In this document: one piece after another, positions 37,950 through 46,472 of the stretch
How the letters are laid out: every line of letters starts with the position of its first letter
Position numbering within the stretch: position 1 is the stretch's first letter
Source: Bordetella genomosp. 13
GTDB lineage: Bacteria; Pseudomonadota; Gammaproteobacteria; Burkholderiales; Burkholderiaceae_B
DNA: 64,000 nt
Assembly (NCBI RefSeq): GCF_007679965.1
Contig: NZ_VEHL01000009.1
Span: forward strand, 186,001-250,000
Direction: 5' to 3'
Position numbers and translations under genes: made by a program
The notes under the pieces: model-generated
The model's database searches: none
What the model was told of the DNA's origin: nothing
Seen by the model: only the letters and a program-made list of their open reading frames with translations

Positions 37950-39035
37950 TCAGGCCGTCTCGAGCGCGCGCGCGATGGCCTTGCCGGCCTCGCTGGTCGA
38001 GGCCTTGCCGCCCAGGTCGGCCGTCACGTCGCCGTCCACCAGCGTCTTCTCGATGGCGCGCAGGATGGCGTCGTGCGCCTCGCGGTACTTGCCCTGGCCA
38101 TGGCCCAGGAAATCCAGCATCATCGCGCCCGACCAGATCATGCCGATCGGATTGGCGACGTTCTTGCCGTAGATGTCCGGCGCCGAGCCGTGCACGGGCT
38201 CGAACAGCGAGGGGAACTTGCGCTCGGGGTTCAGGTTCGCGGACGGGGCGATGCCGATGGTGCCGGTGCAGGCCGGGCCCAGGTCGGACAGGATGTCTCC
38301 GAACAGGTTGGACGCCACCACCACGTCGAAGCGCTCCGGGCTCAGCACGAAGCGCGCGGCCAGGATGTCGACGTGGTACTTGTCCCAGCGCACGTCGGGG
38401 TACTGCTTCGCCATGGCCTCGACGCGCTCGTCCCAGTAGGGCATGCTGATCGAGATGCCGTTGGACTTGGTGGCCGAGGTCAGGTGCTTCTTGGGGCGGC
38501 TTTGCGCCAGGTCGAAGGCGTACTTGAGGATGCGGTCTGTGCCGCGCCGCGTGAAGATCGACTCCTGCACCACGAATTCCTGGTCGGTACCCTCGAACAT
38601 GCGGCCGCCCACCGATGAATACTCGCCTTCGGTGTTCTCGCGCACCACGTAGAAATCGATGTCGCCGGGCTTGCGGCCGGCCAGCGGCGAGGGCACGCCG
38701 GGCATCAGGCGCACGGGGCGCAGGTTCACGTACTCGTCGAACTGGCGGCGGAATTTCAGCAACGAGCCCCACAGCGACACGTGGTCGGGCACCGTGTCGG
38801 GCCAGCCCACCGCGCCGAAGAACAGCGCCTCGCAGTCCTTCAACCGGTCGTACCAGTCCGGCGGCATCATGTCGCCGTGCTTGGCGTAGTAGTCGCAACT
38901 GGCCCAGTCGATGTGCTCGAGTTCCAGTTCGATGCCGAAGCGCCTGGCCGCGACTTCAAGCGCGCGCACGCCTTCGGGCATGACTTCCTTGCCGATGCCG
39001 TCTCCGGGAATGACTGCGATTCTGTGTTTTTTCAA
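37950..39035 (-). CDS. ttuC: Tartrate / D-malate dehydrogenase (beta-decarboxylating, TtuC/DmlA family)
   Basis: 361 residues of the isocitrate/isopropylmalate dehydrogenase superfamily: IAVIPGDGIGKEVMPEGVRA at the N-terminus, RENTEGEYSSVGG, the metal-binding Asp region ASNLFGDILSDLGP, and GTIGIAPSANLNPERKFPSL and FEPVHGSAPDIYGK. Members oxidise D-malate, tartrate or isopropylmalate with NAD and metal. The subfamily pattern LRPVRLMPGVPSPLAGRKPG points to the tartrate/D-malate branch. The usual family start (KKHRIAVIPGDG) is here preceded by TTG, with AGAGG 6 bp upstream; I take TTG at 39035 as the start. An ATG at 39098 would add 21 atypical residues. Confidence 0.85.
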   Translation of the reverse strand: MKKHRIAVIPGDGIGKEVMPEGVRALEVAARRFGIELELEHIDWASCDYYAKHGDMMPPDWYDRLKDCEALFFGAVGWPDTVPDHVSLWGSLLKFRRQFDEYVNLRPVRLMPGVPSPLAGRKPGDIDFYVVRENTEGEYSSVGGRMFEGTDQEFVVQESIFTRRGTDRILKYAFDLAQSRPKKHLTSATKSNGISISMPYWDERVEAMAKQYPDVRWDKYHVDILAARFVLSPERFDVVVASNLFGDILSDLGPACTGTIGIAPSANLNPERKFPSLFEPVHGSAPDIYGKNVANPIGMIWSGAMMLDFLGHGQGKYREAHDAILRAIEKTLVDGDVTADLGGKASTSEAGKAIARALETA

Positions 39036-39190
39036 GGCAACCTCTGGTGATGATGCGAACAGGAAGGGGATGCGGGAAAAATGGGACGCGGATCCCATGC
39101 CGCGCAGCGGTCCATCATAAACTCACCCGCCCGGGCAGCGCGCGCCGGCTTGCGCTTACAATCTATGTCTCGAATTTCTAGGAGCACGCG

Positions 39191-39517
39191 ATGCGCTATC
39201 TCGTCTGGGCCCTGCGGCTGCTGGTCTTTGTTGCGGTGCTGATGTTCGCCCTGAAGAACACGGAGCCCGTGGCCGTCAAGTTCTACGCCGACTACGTCGT
39301 GCAGAACGTGCCGCTTATCGTGGTCATGCTGGCCACTTTCGTCGTCGGCGCGCTGTTCGGACTGCTGCTGGCGGTGCCGGCCGTCATGCGCCGCCGCCGC
39401 GAGGCCACGCGCCTGCGCCGCGAGGTCGAGCGCCTGCAGGCCCAGGTCAACGGCGGTCCGGCGCCCGCGCCGGCGGCCGTGGCGCCCGAGTCCGTTGCGC
39501 CCATGTCGCCGCTGTAA
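39191..39517 (+). CDS. lapA: LapA-domain inner-membrane protein (DUF1049)
   Basis: 108 residues with two hydrophobic segments (about 5-20 and 42-64), the NTEPVAVKFY motif between them, and a C-terminal basic coiled coil (RRRREATRLRREVERLQAQV) facing the cytoplasm. It partners LapB in control of LPS synthesis. AGGAG lies before the ATG and TACAAT (39157-39162) is a likely -10. It begins the lapA-lapB-rfaE1-hldD cluster. Confidence 0.9.
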   Translation: MRYLVWALRLLVFVAVLMFALKNTEPVAVKFYADYVVQNVPLIVVMLATFVVGALFGLLLAVPAVMRRRREATRLRREVERLQAQVNGGPAPAPAAVAPESVAPMSPL

Positions 39518-39547
39518 GCACCCCGATTTTCCGCACGAGTCCGAACC

Positions 39548-40768
39548 GTGGATTTTGAACCCTGGTGGTTGATTTTCCTGCCCTTGCTGTTCGCATTGGG
39601 CTGGCTGGCGGCGCGTTTCGACTTCAGGCAGATGCTGCGCGAAACCCGCACGCTGCCCGATTCGTACTTCCGCGGCCTGAATTTCCTGCTGAACGAAGAG
39701 CCCGACCGGGCCATCGATGCCTTCGTCGAGGTGGCCAAGCTCGACCCTGAGACCACAGAGCTGCACTTCGCGCTGGGCAGCCTGTTCCGCCGCCGCGGCG
39801 AGATGGAGCGCGCCATCCGCGTGCACCAGAGCCTGCTGAACCGCTCCGACCTGCCGGTGGTCGAACGCGACCATGCCCAGCACGAGCTGGCGCAGGACTT
39901 CCTGAAGGCCGGCATGCTGGACCGCGCCGAGAACGCCTTCGGCCAGTTGAAGGACACGCGCTACGCGCTGCCGGCGCTGCGCTCCTTGATCCGCATCTAC
40001 GAGTCCGAGCACGACTGGGGCCGCGCCATCGAGGCCGTGAAGAACCTGCAGGGCCTGGCCGACGAGCCTGTCCCGCAGATGGTGCACTACCACTGCGAAC
40101 TGGCCCAGACGGCCCTGGCCGCCAAGCCGCCCGCCCTGGAAGCCGCGCATTCGGCATTGGATGCCGCGGACAACGCCGCGCGCTCGGCCGAGCGCGCCGG
40201 CCACGCGGCCAAGGGCGGCCGCGTGCGCATCGCCATGCTGCGTGCCAAGCTGGCCGCGTTCGAGAACGACGCCAAGGCCGAGCGCCTGTACCTGGGCTCC
40301 GTGCTGACCGAGGCTCCCGAATACGCCGGCCTGGTGGCCGAATCGCTGCTGGCCAACTATCGCAATGCCGGCCAGCCGGCCGAGGGCCTGGAGGTCCTGC
40401 GCCGCCAGTACGAGCGCCATGCCTCGCTGGACCTGTTCAACGTGGTGTTCCGCGAACTGCGCGTGCAGCAGGGCGGCGGGCCCGCCTGGACCTTCGCCCG
40501 CGAGGCCCTGCGCCACCATCCCTCGCTGCTGGGCCTGGACCGCCTGCTCGAAGCCGAGCTGGCCACCCCGGCCGACGCGCCCAAGGATGCCGCCGTGCCT
40601 GGCGGCGACCTGGGCCTGTTGCGCAGCCTGATCCACAAGCACACGCAGCGCCTGGACCGCTATTCCTGCCGGTCCTGCGGCTTCCAGCCGCGCCGCTTCT
40701 ATTGGCAATGCCCCGGCTGCAACGCCTGGGAAACCTACGCGCCGCGCCGCCTGGAAGAACTCCAATGA
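39548..40768 (+). CDS. lapB: Lipopolysaccharide assembly protein LapB (YciM)
   Basis: 406 residues from a GTG start. The N-terminal anchor (FEPWWLIFLPLLFALGWLAA) is followed by the RQMLRETRTLPDSYFRGLNF region, a series of TPR helices, and a C-terminal rubredoxin-like metal knuckle with two Cys pairs (YSCRSCGF...WQCPGCNAW). In E. coli LapB directs FtsH to degrade LpxC and so limits LPS synthesis. The stop overlaps the rfaE1 ATG. Confidence 0.95.
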   Translation: MDFEPWWLIFLPLLFALGWLAARFDFRQMLRETRTLPDSYFRGLNFLLNEEPDRAIDAFVEVAKLDPETTELHFALGSLFRRRGEMERAIRVHQSLLNRSDLPVVERDHAQHELAQDFLKAGMLDRAENAFGQLKDTRYALPALRSLIRIYESEHDWGRAIEAVKNLQGLADEPVPQMVHYHCELAQTALAAKPPALEAAHSALDAADNAARSAERAGHAAKGGRVRIAMLRAKLAAFENDAKAERLYLGSVLTEAPEYAGLVAESLLANYRNAGQPAEGLEVLRRQYERHASLDLFNVVFRELRVQQGGGPAWTFAREALRHHPSLLGLDRLLEAELATPADAPKDAAVPGGDLGLLRSLIHKHTQRLDRYSCRSCGFQPRRFYWQCPGCNAWETYAPRRLEELQ

Positions 40769-41709
40769 GCCTGCAATTCCCCACCGCCGCCATCAGCCGC
40801 TGCCGCGTGCTGGTCGTGGGCGACGTCATGCTGGACCGCTACTGGTTCGGTGAAGTCGACCGCATCTCGCCCGAGGCCCCCGTGCCGGTGGTGCGCGTCG
40901 CGCGCCGCGAGGACCGCCTGGGCGGCGCCGCCAACGTGGCCCGCAACATCGCGGCCCTGGGCGCGCAGGTCACGCTGGTGGGCGTGGTCGGCGCCGACGA
41001 GGCGGGCGACCGAATCGCGCGCATGGCGGCCGATGCCGGCGTCGAGGCCGACCTGGTCCGCGATGCCGAACACCCCACCACGTTGAAGATGCGCGTGCTG
41101 GGCCGCCAGCAGCAGCTGCTGCGCATCGACTTCGAGCAGCATCCCGCCGACGCGGCGCTGGATGGCATCGACGCCGCGCTGGCGCGCCACGTGGCGCGCC
41201 ATGACATCATCGTGCTGTCCGACTACGCCAAGGGCGCGCTGGACCGCGTGGCCGCGCTGATCGCCGCCGCCCGCGCGGCAGGCGTGCCGGTGCTGGTCGA
41301 TCCCAAGGGTGACGACTATGCCCGCTATCGCGGCGCGACCCTCGTCACCCCCAACCGTTCCGAGATGCAGCAGGCCGTGGGCCGCTGGAACTCCGAATCC
41401 GAACTGACCGAGCGCGCCCAGCGGCTGCGCGCCGACCTGCAACTGGATGCCCTGCTGGTGACGCGCTCCGAGCAGGGCATGACCCTGTTCAACGAGGCCG
41501 GCCGCGAACACGTCGACGCCCAGGCGCACGAAGTGTTCGACGTCTCCGGCGCGGGCGACACCGTGCTGGCCACGCTGGCCGTGATGCGCGCCGCCGGCCT
41601 GCCGTGGCTGGACGCCATGCGCTGGGCCAACCGCGCCGGCGGCATTGTCGTCGGCAAGCTGGGCACCTCCATCGTTACTGCCGAGGAACTGGCAGGAGAA
41701 CCGACATGA
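40765..41709 (+). CDS. rfaE1: D-glycero-beta-D-manno-heptose-7-phosphate kinase (HldE/RfaE domain I)
   Basis: 314 residues of the PfkB/ribokinase family: VVGDVMLDRYWFGEVDRISP at the N-terminus, the GG motif LGGAANVARNIAALGAQVTL and the C-terminal anion hole DVSGAGDTVLATLA with the catalytic Asp. It phosphorylates heptose-7-phosphate for ADP-heptose synthesis. The nucleotidyltransferase domain found in bifunctional HldE is absent, so a separate rfaE2 gene must exist elsewhere. It overlaps lapB and hldD by 4 bp each (ATGA). Confidence 0.95.
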   Translation: MSLQFPTAAISRCRVLVVGDVMLDRYWFGEVDRISPEAPVPVVRVARREDRLGGAANVARNIAALGAQVTLVGVVGADEAGDRIARMAADAGVEADLVRDAEHPTTLKMRVLGRQQQLLRIDFEQHPADAALDGIDAALARHVARHDIIVLSDYAKGALDRVAALIAAARAAGVPVLVDPKGDDYARYRGATLVTPNRSEMQQAVGRWNSESELTERAQRLRADLQLDALLVTRSEQGMTLFNEAGREHVDAQAHEVFDVSGAGDTVLATLAVMRAAGLPWLDAMRWANRAGGIVVGKLGTSIVTAEELAGEPT

Positions 41710-42701
41710 TCATCGTCACCGGCGCCGCCGGCTTCATCGGCAGCAACATCGTGCGCGGGCTCAACCGCCGCGGCATCCACGACATCATCGCCGTCGATGA
41801 CCTGACCGAAGGCGACAAATTCCGCAACCTGGTCGATTGCGGCATCGCGGATTATCTCGACAAGGACGACTTCCGGGCGCGCGTGCAAAGCGGATCGCTG
41901 CCGGAGATCCAGGCCGTCTTCCACCAGGGCGCCTGCTCGGACACCACCGAGCGCAACGGCCGCTACATGCTGGACAACAACTACCGCGTCACGCTGGAAC
42001 TGTTCGAGTTCTGCCAGGCGCGCAAGGTGCCGTTCATCTATGCGTCGTCCGCCGCCGTGTACGGCGGTTCGTCGGTGTACGTGGAAGACCCCGACAACGA
42101 AGGCCCGCTGAACGTCTACGGCTATTCCAAGCTGCTGTTCGACCAGGTGCTGCGCCGGCGCATGCAGGCAGGCCTGGCCTCGCAGGTGGTGGGCCTGCGC
42201 TACTTCAACGTGTATGGCCCGCACGAGCAGCACAAGGGCCGCATGGCCTCGGTGGCCTTCCACAACATGAACCAGTTCCTGGCCGAAGGCCACGTGCGCC
42301 TGTTCGCGGGCTGGGACGGCTATGTGGACGGCGGCCAGAGCCGGGATTTCATCTCGGTGGAGGACGTGGTCGCGGTCAACCTGCATTTTCTCGATCACCC
42401 CGAGCAGTCGGGCGTGTTCAATTGCGGCACGGGCCGCGCGCAGCCGTTCAACGACGTGGCGGCGGCGGTGGTGAATACGCTGCGGGCGGAGCAGGGCGAT
42501 GCGGAGCTGCCGCTGGAAGAGCTGGTGAAGGCCGGGTTCATCCGGTATATCGCGTTCCCGGATGATTTGAAGGGGCGGTATCAGAGCTATACCCAGGCAG
42601 ATGTGACGAAGCTGCGCGGGGCGGGGTTTGTGGCGGCGATGCGGGATGTGAAGACCGGGGTGGGGGAGTATGTGAAGTACTGGCGGAATAAAACAGCCTG
42701 A
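41706..42701 (+). CDS. hldD: ADP-L-glycero-D-manno-heptose-6-epimerase
   Basis: 331 residues, an extended short-chain dehydrogenase. The NADP motif VTGAAGFIGSNIVRGLN is at the start, then FHQGACSDTTERNGRYMLDN, the catalytic YGYSK and LRYFNVYGPHEQHKGRMASV, all diagnostic for HldD. It converts ADP-D,D-heptose to the L,D form for LPS core. The last 80 codons (from about 42459) use mainly G- and T-ending codons, unlike the C-ending codons before, although the protein stays intact. A strong terminator follows. Confidence 0.96.
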   Translation: MIIVTGAAGFIGSNIVRGLNRRGIHDIIAVDDLTEGDKFRNLVDCGIADYLDKDDFRARVQSGSLPEIQAVFHQGACSDTTERNGRYMLDNNYRVTLELFEFCQARKVPFIYASSAAVYGGSSVYVEDPDNEGPLNVYGYSKLLFDQVLRRRMQAGLASQVVGLRYFNVYGPHEQHKGRMASVAFHNMNQFLAEGHVRLFAGWDGYVDGGQSRDFISVEDVVAVNLHFLDHPEQSGVFNCGTGRAQPFNDVAAAVVNTLRAEQGDAELPLEELVKAGFIRYIAFPDDLKGRYQSYTQADVTKLRGAGFVAAMRDVKTGVGEYVKYWRNKTA

Positions 42702-42733
42702 CGGGCTTGCCCCGCCGAATCCGGATAATCCAG

Positions 42734-42764
42734 GGGCGCTTCCGCGGAAGCGCCCTGTTTATTT
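42734..42764 (+). terminator. Rho-independent terminator after hldD
   Basis: Inverted repeat GGGCGCTTCC / GGAAGCGCCC (42734-42755) followed by TGTTTATTT. It closes the lapA-hldD cluster. Confidence 0.9.
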
Positions 42765-42923
42765 ATGGCGTGCCTCCAGCGACGCATTCGATATATGGAT
42801 ATGCGGGCATCTCTCTGCCATACCCTGCCGTCCCCCTTTATCGGCACAAACCCCTAATTGACGACGGTTTGGCGCGTAGGCAATATCTGCAACCATTATT
42901 CAGATATATGTCAGGAGTCGCTC

Positions 42924-44495
42924 ATGCGCCGCACTTTAATTGCCATCGCGATCGCCGCCGCCGTAACGCTACCCGCGATCGGCCATGCCAAGACTTTCCG
43001 CTGGGCCTCCCAAGGCGATATCCTTACGATGGATCCGCACTCGCAGAACGAGGGCATGACCATCGCGGCCAACAGCTACGTATACGAGCCCCTGGTCGAT
43101 TACGACGCGTCGTTCAAGGTGATTCCCCGCCTGGCCACGTCGTGGGAGCAGGTCTCGCCCACGCTGTACCGCTTCACACTGCGCCAGGGCGTGAAATTCC
43201 ACGATGGCGCCGCTTTCACGGCCGACGACGTGGTGTTCTCCGTGCAGCGCGCCATGGCACCGACGTCGAACTACAAGGCCTATACCACCGGCATCAAAGA
43301 AGCGCGCAGGATCGACGACCACACGGTGGAGATCGAGACTAGCGCGCCCAATCCCGTGCTGCTGCGCCAGTTGCCCAACGTGTTCATCATGAACAAGGCC
43401 TGGTCCGAGAAGCACAATGTCACCAAGCCGCAGGACTTCGTCAACAAGGAAGAAACCTACGCGGCGCGCAACACCAACGGCACCGGCCCGTACATGTTGA
43501 AGTCGCGCGAGGTCGACGTGCGCACGGTGTTCGTCGAGCACGCCGGCTGGTGGAACAAGAAGGACAAGAAGGGCAACGCGACGGAAGTCATCTTCACGCC
43601 GATCAAGCAGAACGCCACGCGCACCGCGGCGCTGCTGTCGGGCGAGATCGATTTCGTGCTGGATCCGGCCGCGCAGGATCTGGAGCGCCTGCGCCGAGAA
43701 GCCAAGGTAGTGGAAGGCAACGAGTACCGCACCATCTATATCGGCTTCGACCAGAAGCGCCCCGAATTGCTGTATTCCAGCATCAAGGGCAAGAACCCCT
43801 TCACCGACGTGCGCGTGCGCGAGGCCCTGTACCGCGCCATCGACGTCGAGGCGATCAAGCGCGCCGTGATGCGCGGGCTTTCGGCGCCCACGGGCACGAT
43901 GATCGCGCCGCAGGTGCATGGCTGGACGGAATCGCTGCACAAGCGCGCGCCCTACGACATCGAGAAGTCGCGCGCGCTGCTGAAAGAGGCCGGCTACGAC
44001 GGCACTCTCAGCTTCACGCTGGACTGTCCCAACAACCGCTACATCAACGACGAGGCCATCTGCCAGGCCGTGGTGGGCATGTGGGCCAAGGTGGGCGTGA
44101 AGGCTTCGCTGAACGCCATGCCGCGCGCCACGTATTTCCCCAAGGTGCAGAACCGCGACACCAGCGTGTTCCTGTTCGGCTGGGGCGTGCCCACGTTCGA
44201 CGCCATGTACACGTTGCAGAACCTGATCCGCACCAAGGGCGAGGGTGCGGACGGCATGTACAACTTGGGCGACTACAGCAACAAGGAAGTCGATGCCATC
44301 ATCGACCGCGTGAAGACCGAGACCGACACGGCCAAGCGCGATGCCGACATCCACAAGGTGCTGGAGATCCACGCCAAGGAGTTCGGCCACATCCCGCTGC
44401 ATGACCAGGTGATTCCGTGGGCCATGCGCAAGAACGTCAGCGTGGTGCACCGCGCCGACAACCGCCTGGTCGCCGACTGGGTGAAGATCGACTGA
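42924..44495 (+). CDS. Peptide/nickel ABC transporter substrate-binding protein (DppA/OppA family 5)
   Basis: 523 residues. The signal peptide MRRTLIAIAIAAAVTLPAIG ends at HA-KTFRW. Family 5 blocks follow: DILTMDPHSQNEG, LVDYDASFKVIPRLATSWE, the hinge region VKFHDGAAFTADDVVFSVQR and NGTGPYMLKS. It is periplasmic and should bind oligopeptides or similar ligands; the ligand cannot be predicted. CAGGAG precedes the ATG. It is the first gene of a five-gene import operon; the upstream 222 bp holds the hldD terminator and an A/T-rich stretch likely to be the promoter. Confidence 0.93.
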   Translation: MRRTLIAIAIAAAVTLPAIGHAKTFRWASQGDILTMDPHSQNEGMTIAANSYVYEPLVDYDASFKVIPRLATSWEQVSPTLYRFTLRQGVKFHDGAAFTADDVVFSVQRAMAPTSNYKAYTTGIKEARRIDDHTVEIETSAPNPVLLRQLPNVFIMNKAWSEKHNVTKPQDFVNKEETYAARNTNGTGPYMLKSREVDVRTVFVEHAGWWNKKDKKGNATEVIFTPIKQNATRTAALLSGEIDFVLDPAAQDLERLRREAKVVEGNEYRTIYIGFDQKRPELLYSSIKGKNPFTDVRVREALYRAIDVEAIKRAVMRGLSAPTGTMIAPQVHGWTESLHKRAPYDIEKSRALLKEAGYDGTLSFTLDCPNNRYINDEAICQAVVGMWAKVGVKASLNAMPRATYFPKVQNRDTSVFLFGWGVPTFDAMYTLQNLIRTKGEGADGMYNLGDYSNKEVDAIIDRVKTETDTAKRDADIHKVLEIHAKEFGHIPLHDQVIPWAMRKNVSVVHRADNRLVADWVKID

Positions 44496-44561
44496 CCGCG
44501 TTTCGCTCCCATCTCCGCAACGGCGCCTTCCGGCACCGTTGCCCTCTGGTTTCACATCCCC

Positions 44562-45551
44562 ATGTTCGCATTCATTCTTCGCCGCCTGTTGCAGGCCGGC
44601 GCGGTCATGCTCACGGTCGCGCTGCTGGCGTTCGTGCTGTTCCAGTATGTGGGCGACCCTGTCTCCATCATGTTGGGCCAGGACGCCACGGATGCCGAAC
44701 GCACCGAGTTGCGCCACCGGCTGGGTCTGGACGATCCCGCTCCTGCTCAGTTCGTACGCTTCGTCGGCAACGCCATCCAGGGAGATTTCGGCGTCTCGCT
44801 GCGGCAGAGTGAGTCCGTGTCCAGCCTGATCCGAAGCCGCCTGCCGGCCACGCTGGAGCTGTCGTTCGCGGCCGCGCTGCTGGCACTGGTGGTGGGTCTG
44901 CCACTGGGGGTCTATACGGCGTTGCGCCGCAATGGCTGGTTGTCCCAGATCGTGCTAGCGGGTTCGTTGCTGGGCGTATCGCTACCGACGTTCCTGATCG
45001 GCATCCTGTTGATTCTGGTGTTCTCGGTGCAACTGGGCTGGCTGCCCAGTTACGGCCGGGGCGATACCGTGGCACTGGGTTGGTGGACCACCGGTCTGTT
45101 GACGCCCACGGGCTGGAAGCACTTGATCCTGCCGGCCATCACGCTGTCGACGTTCCAGATGACGCTGATCCTGCGTCTGGTGCGCTCGGAGATGCTGGAG
45201 GTGCTGCGCACGGACTACATCAAGTTCGCGAGGGCGCGCGGCCTGAAGCGCCGCGCCATCCATTTCGGGCACGCGTTGAAGAACACGATGGTGCCCGTCA
45301 TTACCATCACCGGACTGCAACTGGGCGGCATCATCGCCTTCGCCATCGTCACCGAGACCGTGTTCCAGTGGCCGGGCATGGGCCTCTTGTTCATCCAGGC
45401 GGTGCAGTTCGCGGACATTCCCGTCATGGCCGCCTATCTGTGCCTGATCGCGCTGGTGTTCGTGGTGATCAACCTGGCGGTCGATCTGCTGTACTTCGTC
45501 GTCGATCCGCGCCTGCGCGCGGGACTGAGCGGCGCTCGGGGAGGCCATTGA
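44562..45551 (+). CDS. ABC transporter permease, DppB type
   Basis: 329 residues with six membrane helices. The start FAFILRRLLQAGAVMLTVAL and the following FQYVGDPVSIMLGQDATDAE are typical of DppB permeases. The cytoplasmic coupling (EAA) loop DYIKFARARGLKRRAIHFGH is intact. It forms the inner-membrane channel with the next gene product. The stop shares its last base with the next ATG (TGATG). Confidence 0.93.
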   Translation: MFAFILRRLLQAGAVMLTVALLAFVLFQYVGDPVSIMLGQDATDAERTELRHRLGLDDPAPAQFVRFVGNAIQGDFGVSLRQSESVSSLIRSRLPATLELSFAAALLALVVGLPLGVYTALRRNGWLSQIVLAGSLLGVSLPTFLIGILLILVFSVQLGWLPSYGRGDTVALGWWTTGLLTPTGWKHLILPAITLSTFQMTLILRLVRSEMLEVLRTDYIKFARARGLKRRAIHFGHALKNTMVPVITITGLQLGGIIAFAIVTETVFQWPGMGLLFIQAVQFADIPVMAAYLCLIALVFVVINLAVDLLYFVVDPRLRAGLSGARGGH

Positions 45552-46465
45552 TGGGCACCGTGTTCAGACGCTGGTGGAACAGCGATCTCTGTTGGTCGTG
45601 GCGGCACGCGCCGGTCGCGATGGTCGCCACGGTCGTGCTGCTGTTGCTGCTGGCGGGATCCTTCGGGGCGGGCTGGGTGGCGCCGCACGATCCCTTCGAC
45701 CTTGCCTCCATCGAATTGCTCGATGCCTTGCTGCCGCCCGTCTGGGATGACAACGGCACGGCCAAGTATCTGCTGGGCACCGACAGCCAGGGCCGCGACC
45801 TGTACTCGGCGCTGCTGTACGGCATGCGGGTTTCCCTGCTGATCGGGCTGGCGTCGGTGCTGGCGTCGATGCTGCTGGGCATCGTGCTGGGCCTGTTGTC
45901 GGGTTATGTGGGCGGCCGCGTGGACGCCTTCATCATGCGGGTGGCCGACGTGCAGCTGTCGTTTCCGGCGATTCTGATCGCGCTGTTGATCGACGGCGTG
46001 GCGCGTGCCGCCGTGCCGCGCGAGCTGCACGAGGTGATTGCGTTCCCGGTGCTGATCGGCGCCATCGCGCTGGCCGGCTGGCCGCAGTATGCGCGCACCG
46101 TGCGCGGCTCGACGCTGGTCGAGAAGAACCGCGAGTACGTGCAGGCGGCGCGCGTGATCGGCGTGTCGTCGCCGGCCATCATGTTCCAGCACGTGCTGCC
46201 CAATGTGATGGGACCGGTGCTGGTGTTGGCCACGGTGCACGTGGCCACGGCCATCATCACCGAGGCCACGCTGTCCTTCCTGGGGGTGGGCGTGCCGCCG
46301 ACCTCGCCGTCGCTGGGCACGCTGATCCGCATCGGCAACGACTTCCTGTTCTCGGGCGAATGGTGGATCACCATTTTCCCCGGCGCGGCCCTGGTGCTGC
46401 TGGTGCTGTCGGTCAACCTGGTTGGCGACTGGTTGCGCGATGCGCTGAACCCGAGATTGAACTGA
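45551..46465 (+). CDS. ABC transporter permease, DppC type
   Basis: 304 residues. The N-terminal helix and WVAPHDPFD segment are typical of DppC. The LGTDSQGRDLYSALLYGMRV motif and the coupling loop NREYVQAARVIGVSSPAIMF identify the family, followed by ATLSFLGVGVPPTSPSLGTL. It pairs with the DppB-type permease. The next gene begins 8 bp after its stop. Confidence 0.94.
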   Translation: MGTVFRRWWNSDLCWSWRHAPVAMVATVVLLLLLAGSFGAGWVAPHDPFDLASIELLDALLPPVWDDNGTAKYLLGTDSQGRDLYSALLYGMRVSLLIGLASVLASMLLGIVLGLLSGYVGGRVDAFIMRVADVQLSFPAILIALLIDGVARAAVPRELHEVIAFPVLIGAIALAGWPQYARTVRGSTLVEKNREYVQAARVIGVSSPAIMFQHVLPNVMGPVLVLATVHVATAIITEATLSFLGVGVPPTSPSLGTLIRIGNDFLFSGEWWITIFPGAALVLLVLSVNLVGDWLRDALNPRLN

Positions 46466-46472
46466 GGCGGCC

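Noticed and set aside
42702..42923. A small gene between hldD and the peptide-binding protein gene
   Set aside because: Frames here are short, lack ribosome sites and include the hldD terminator.
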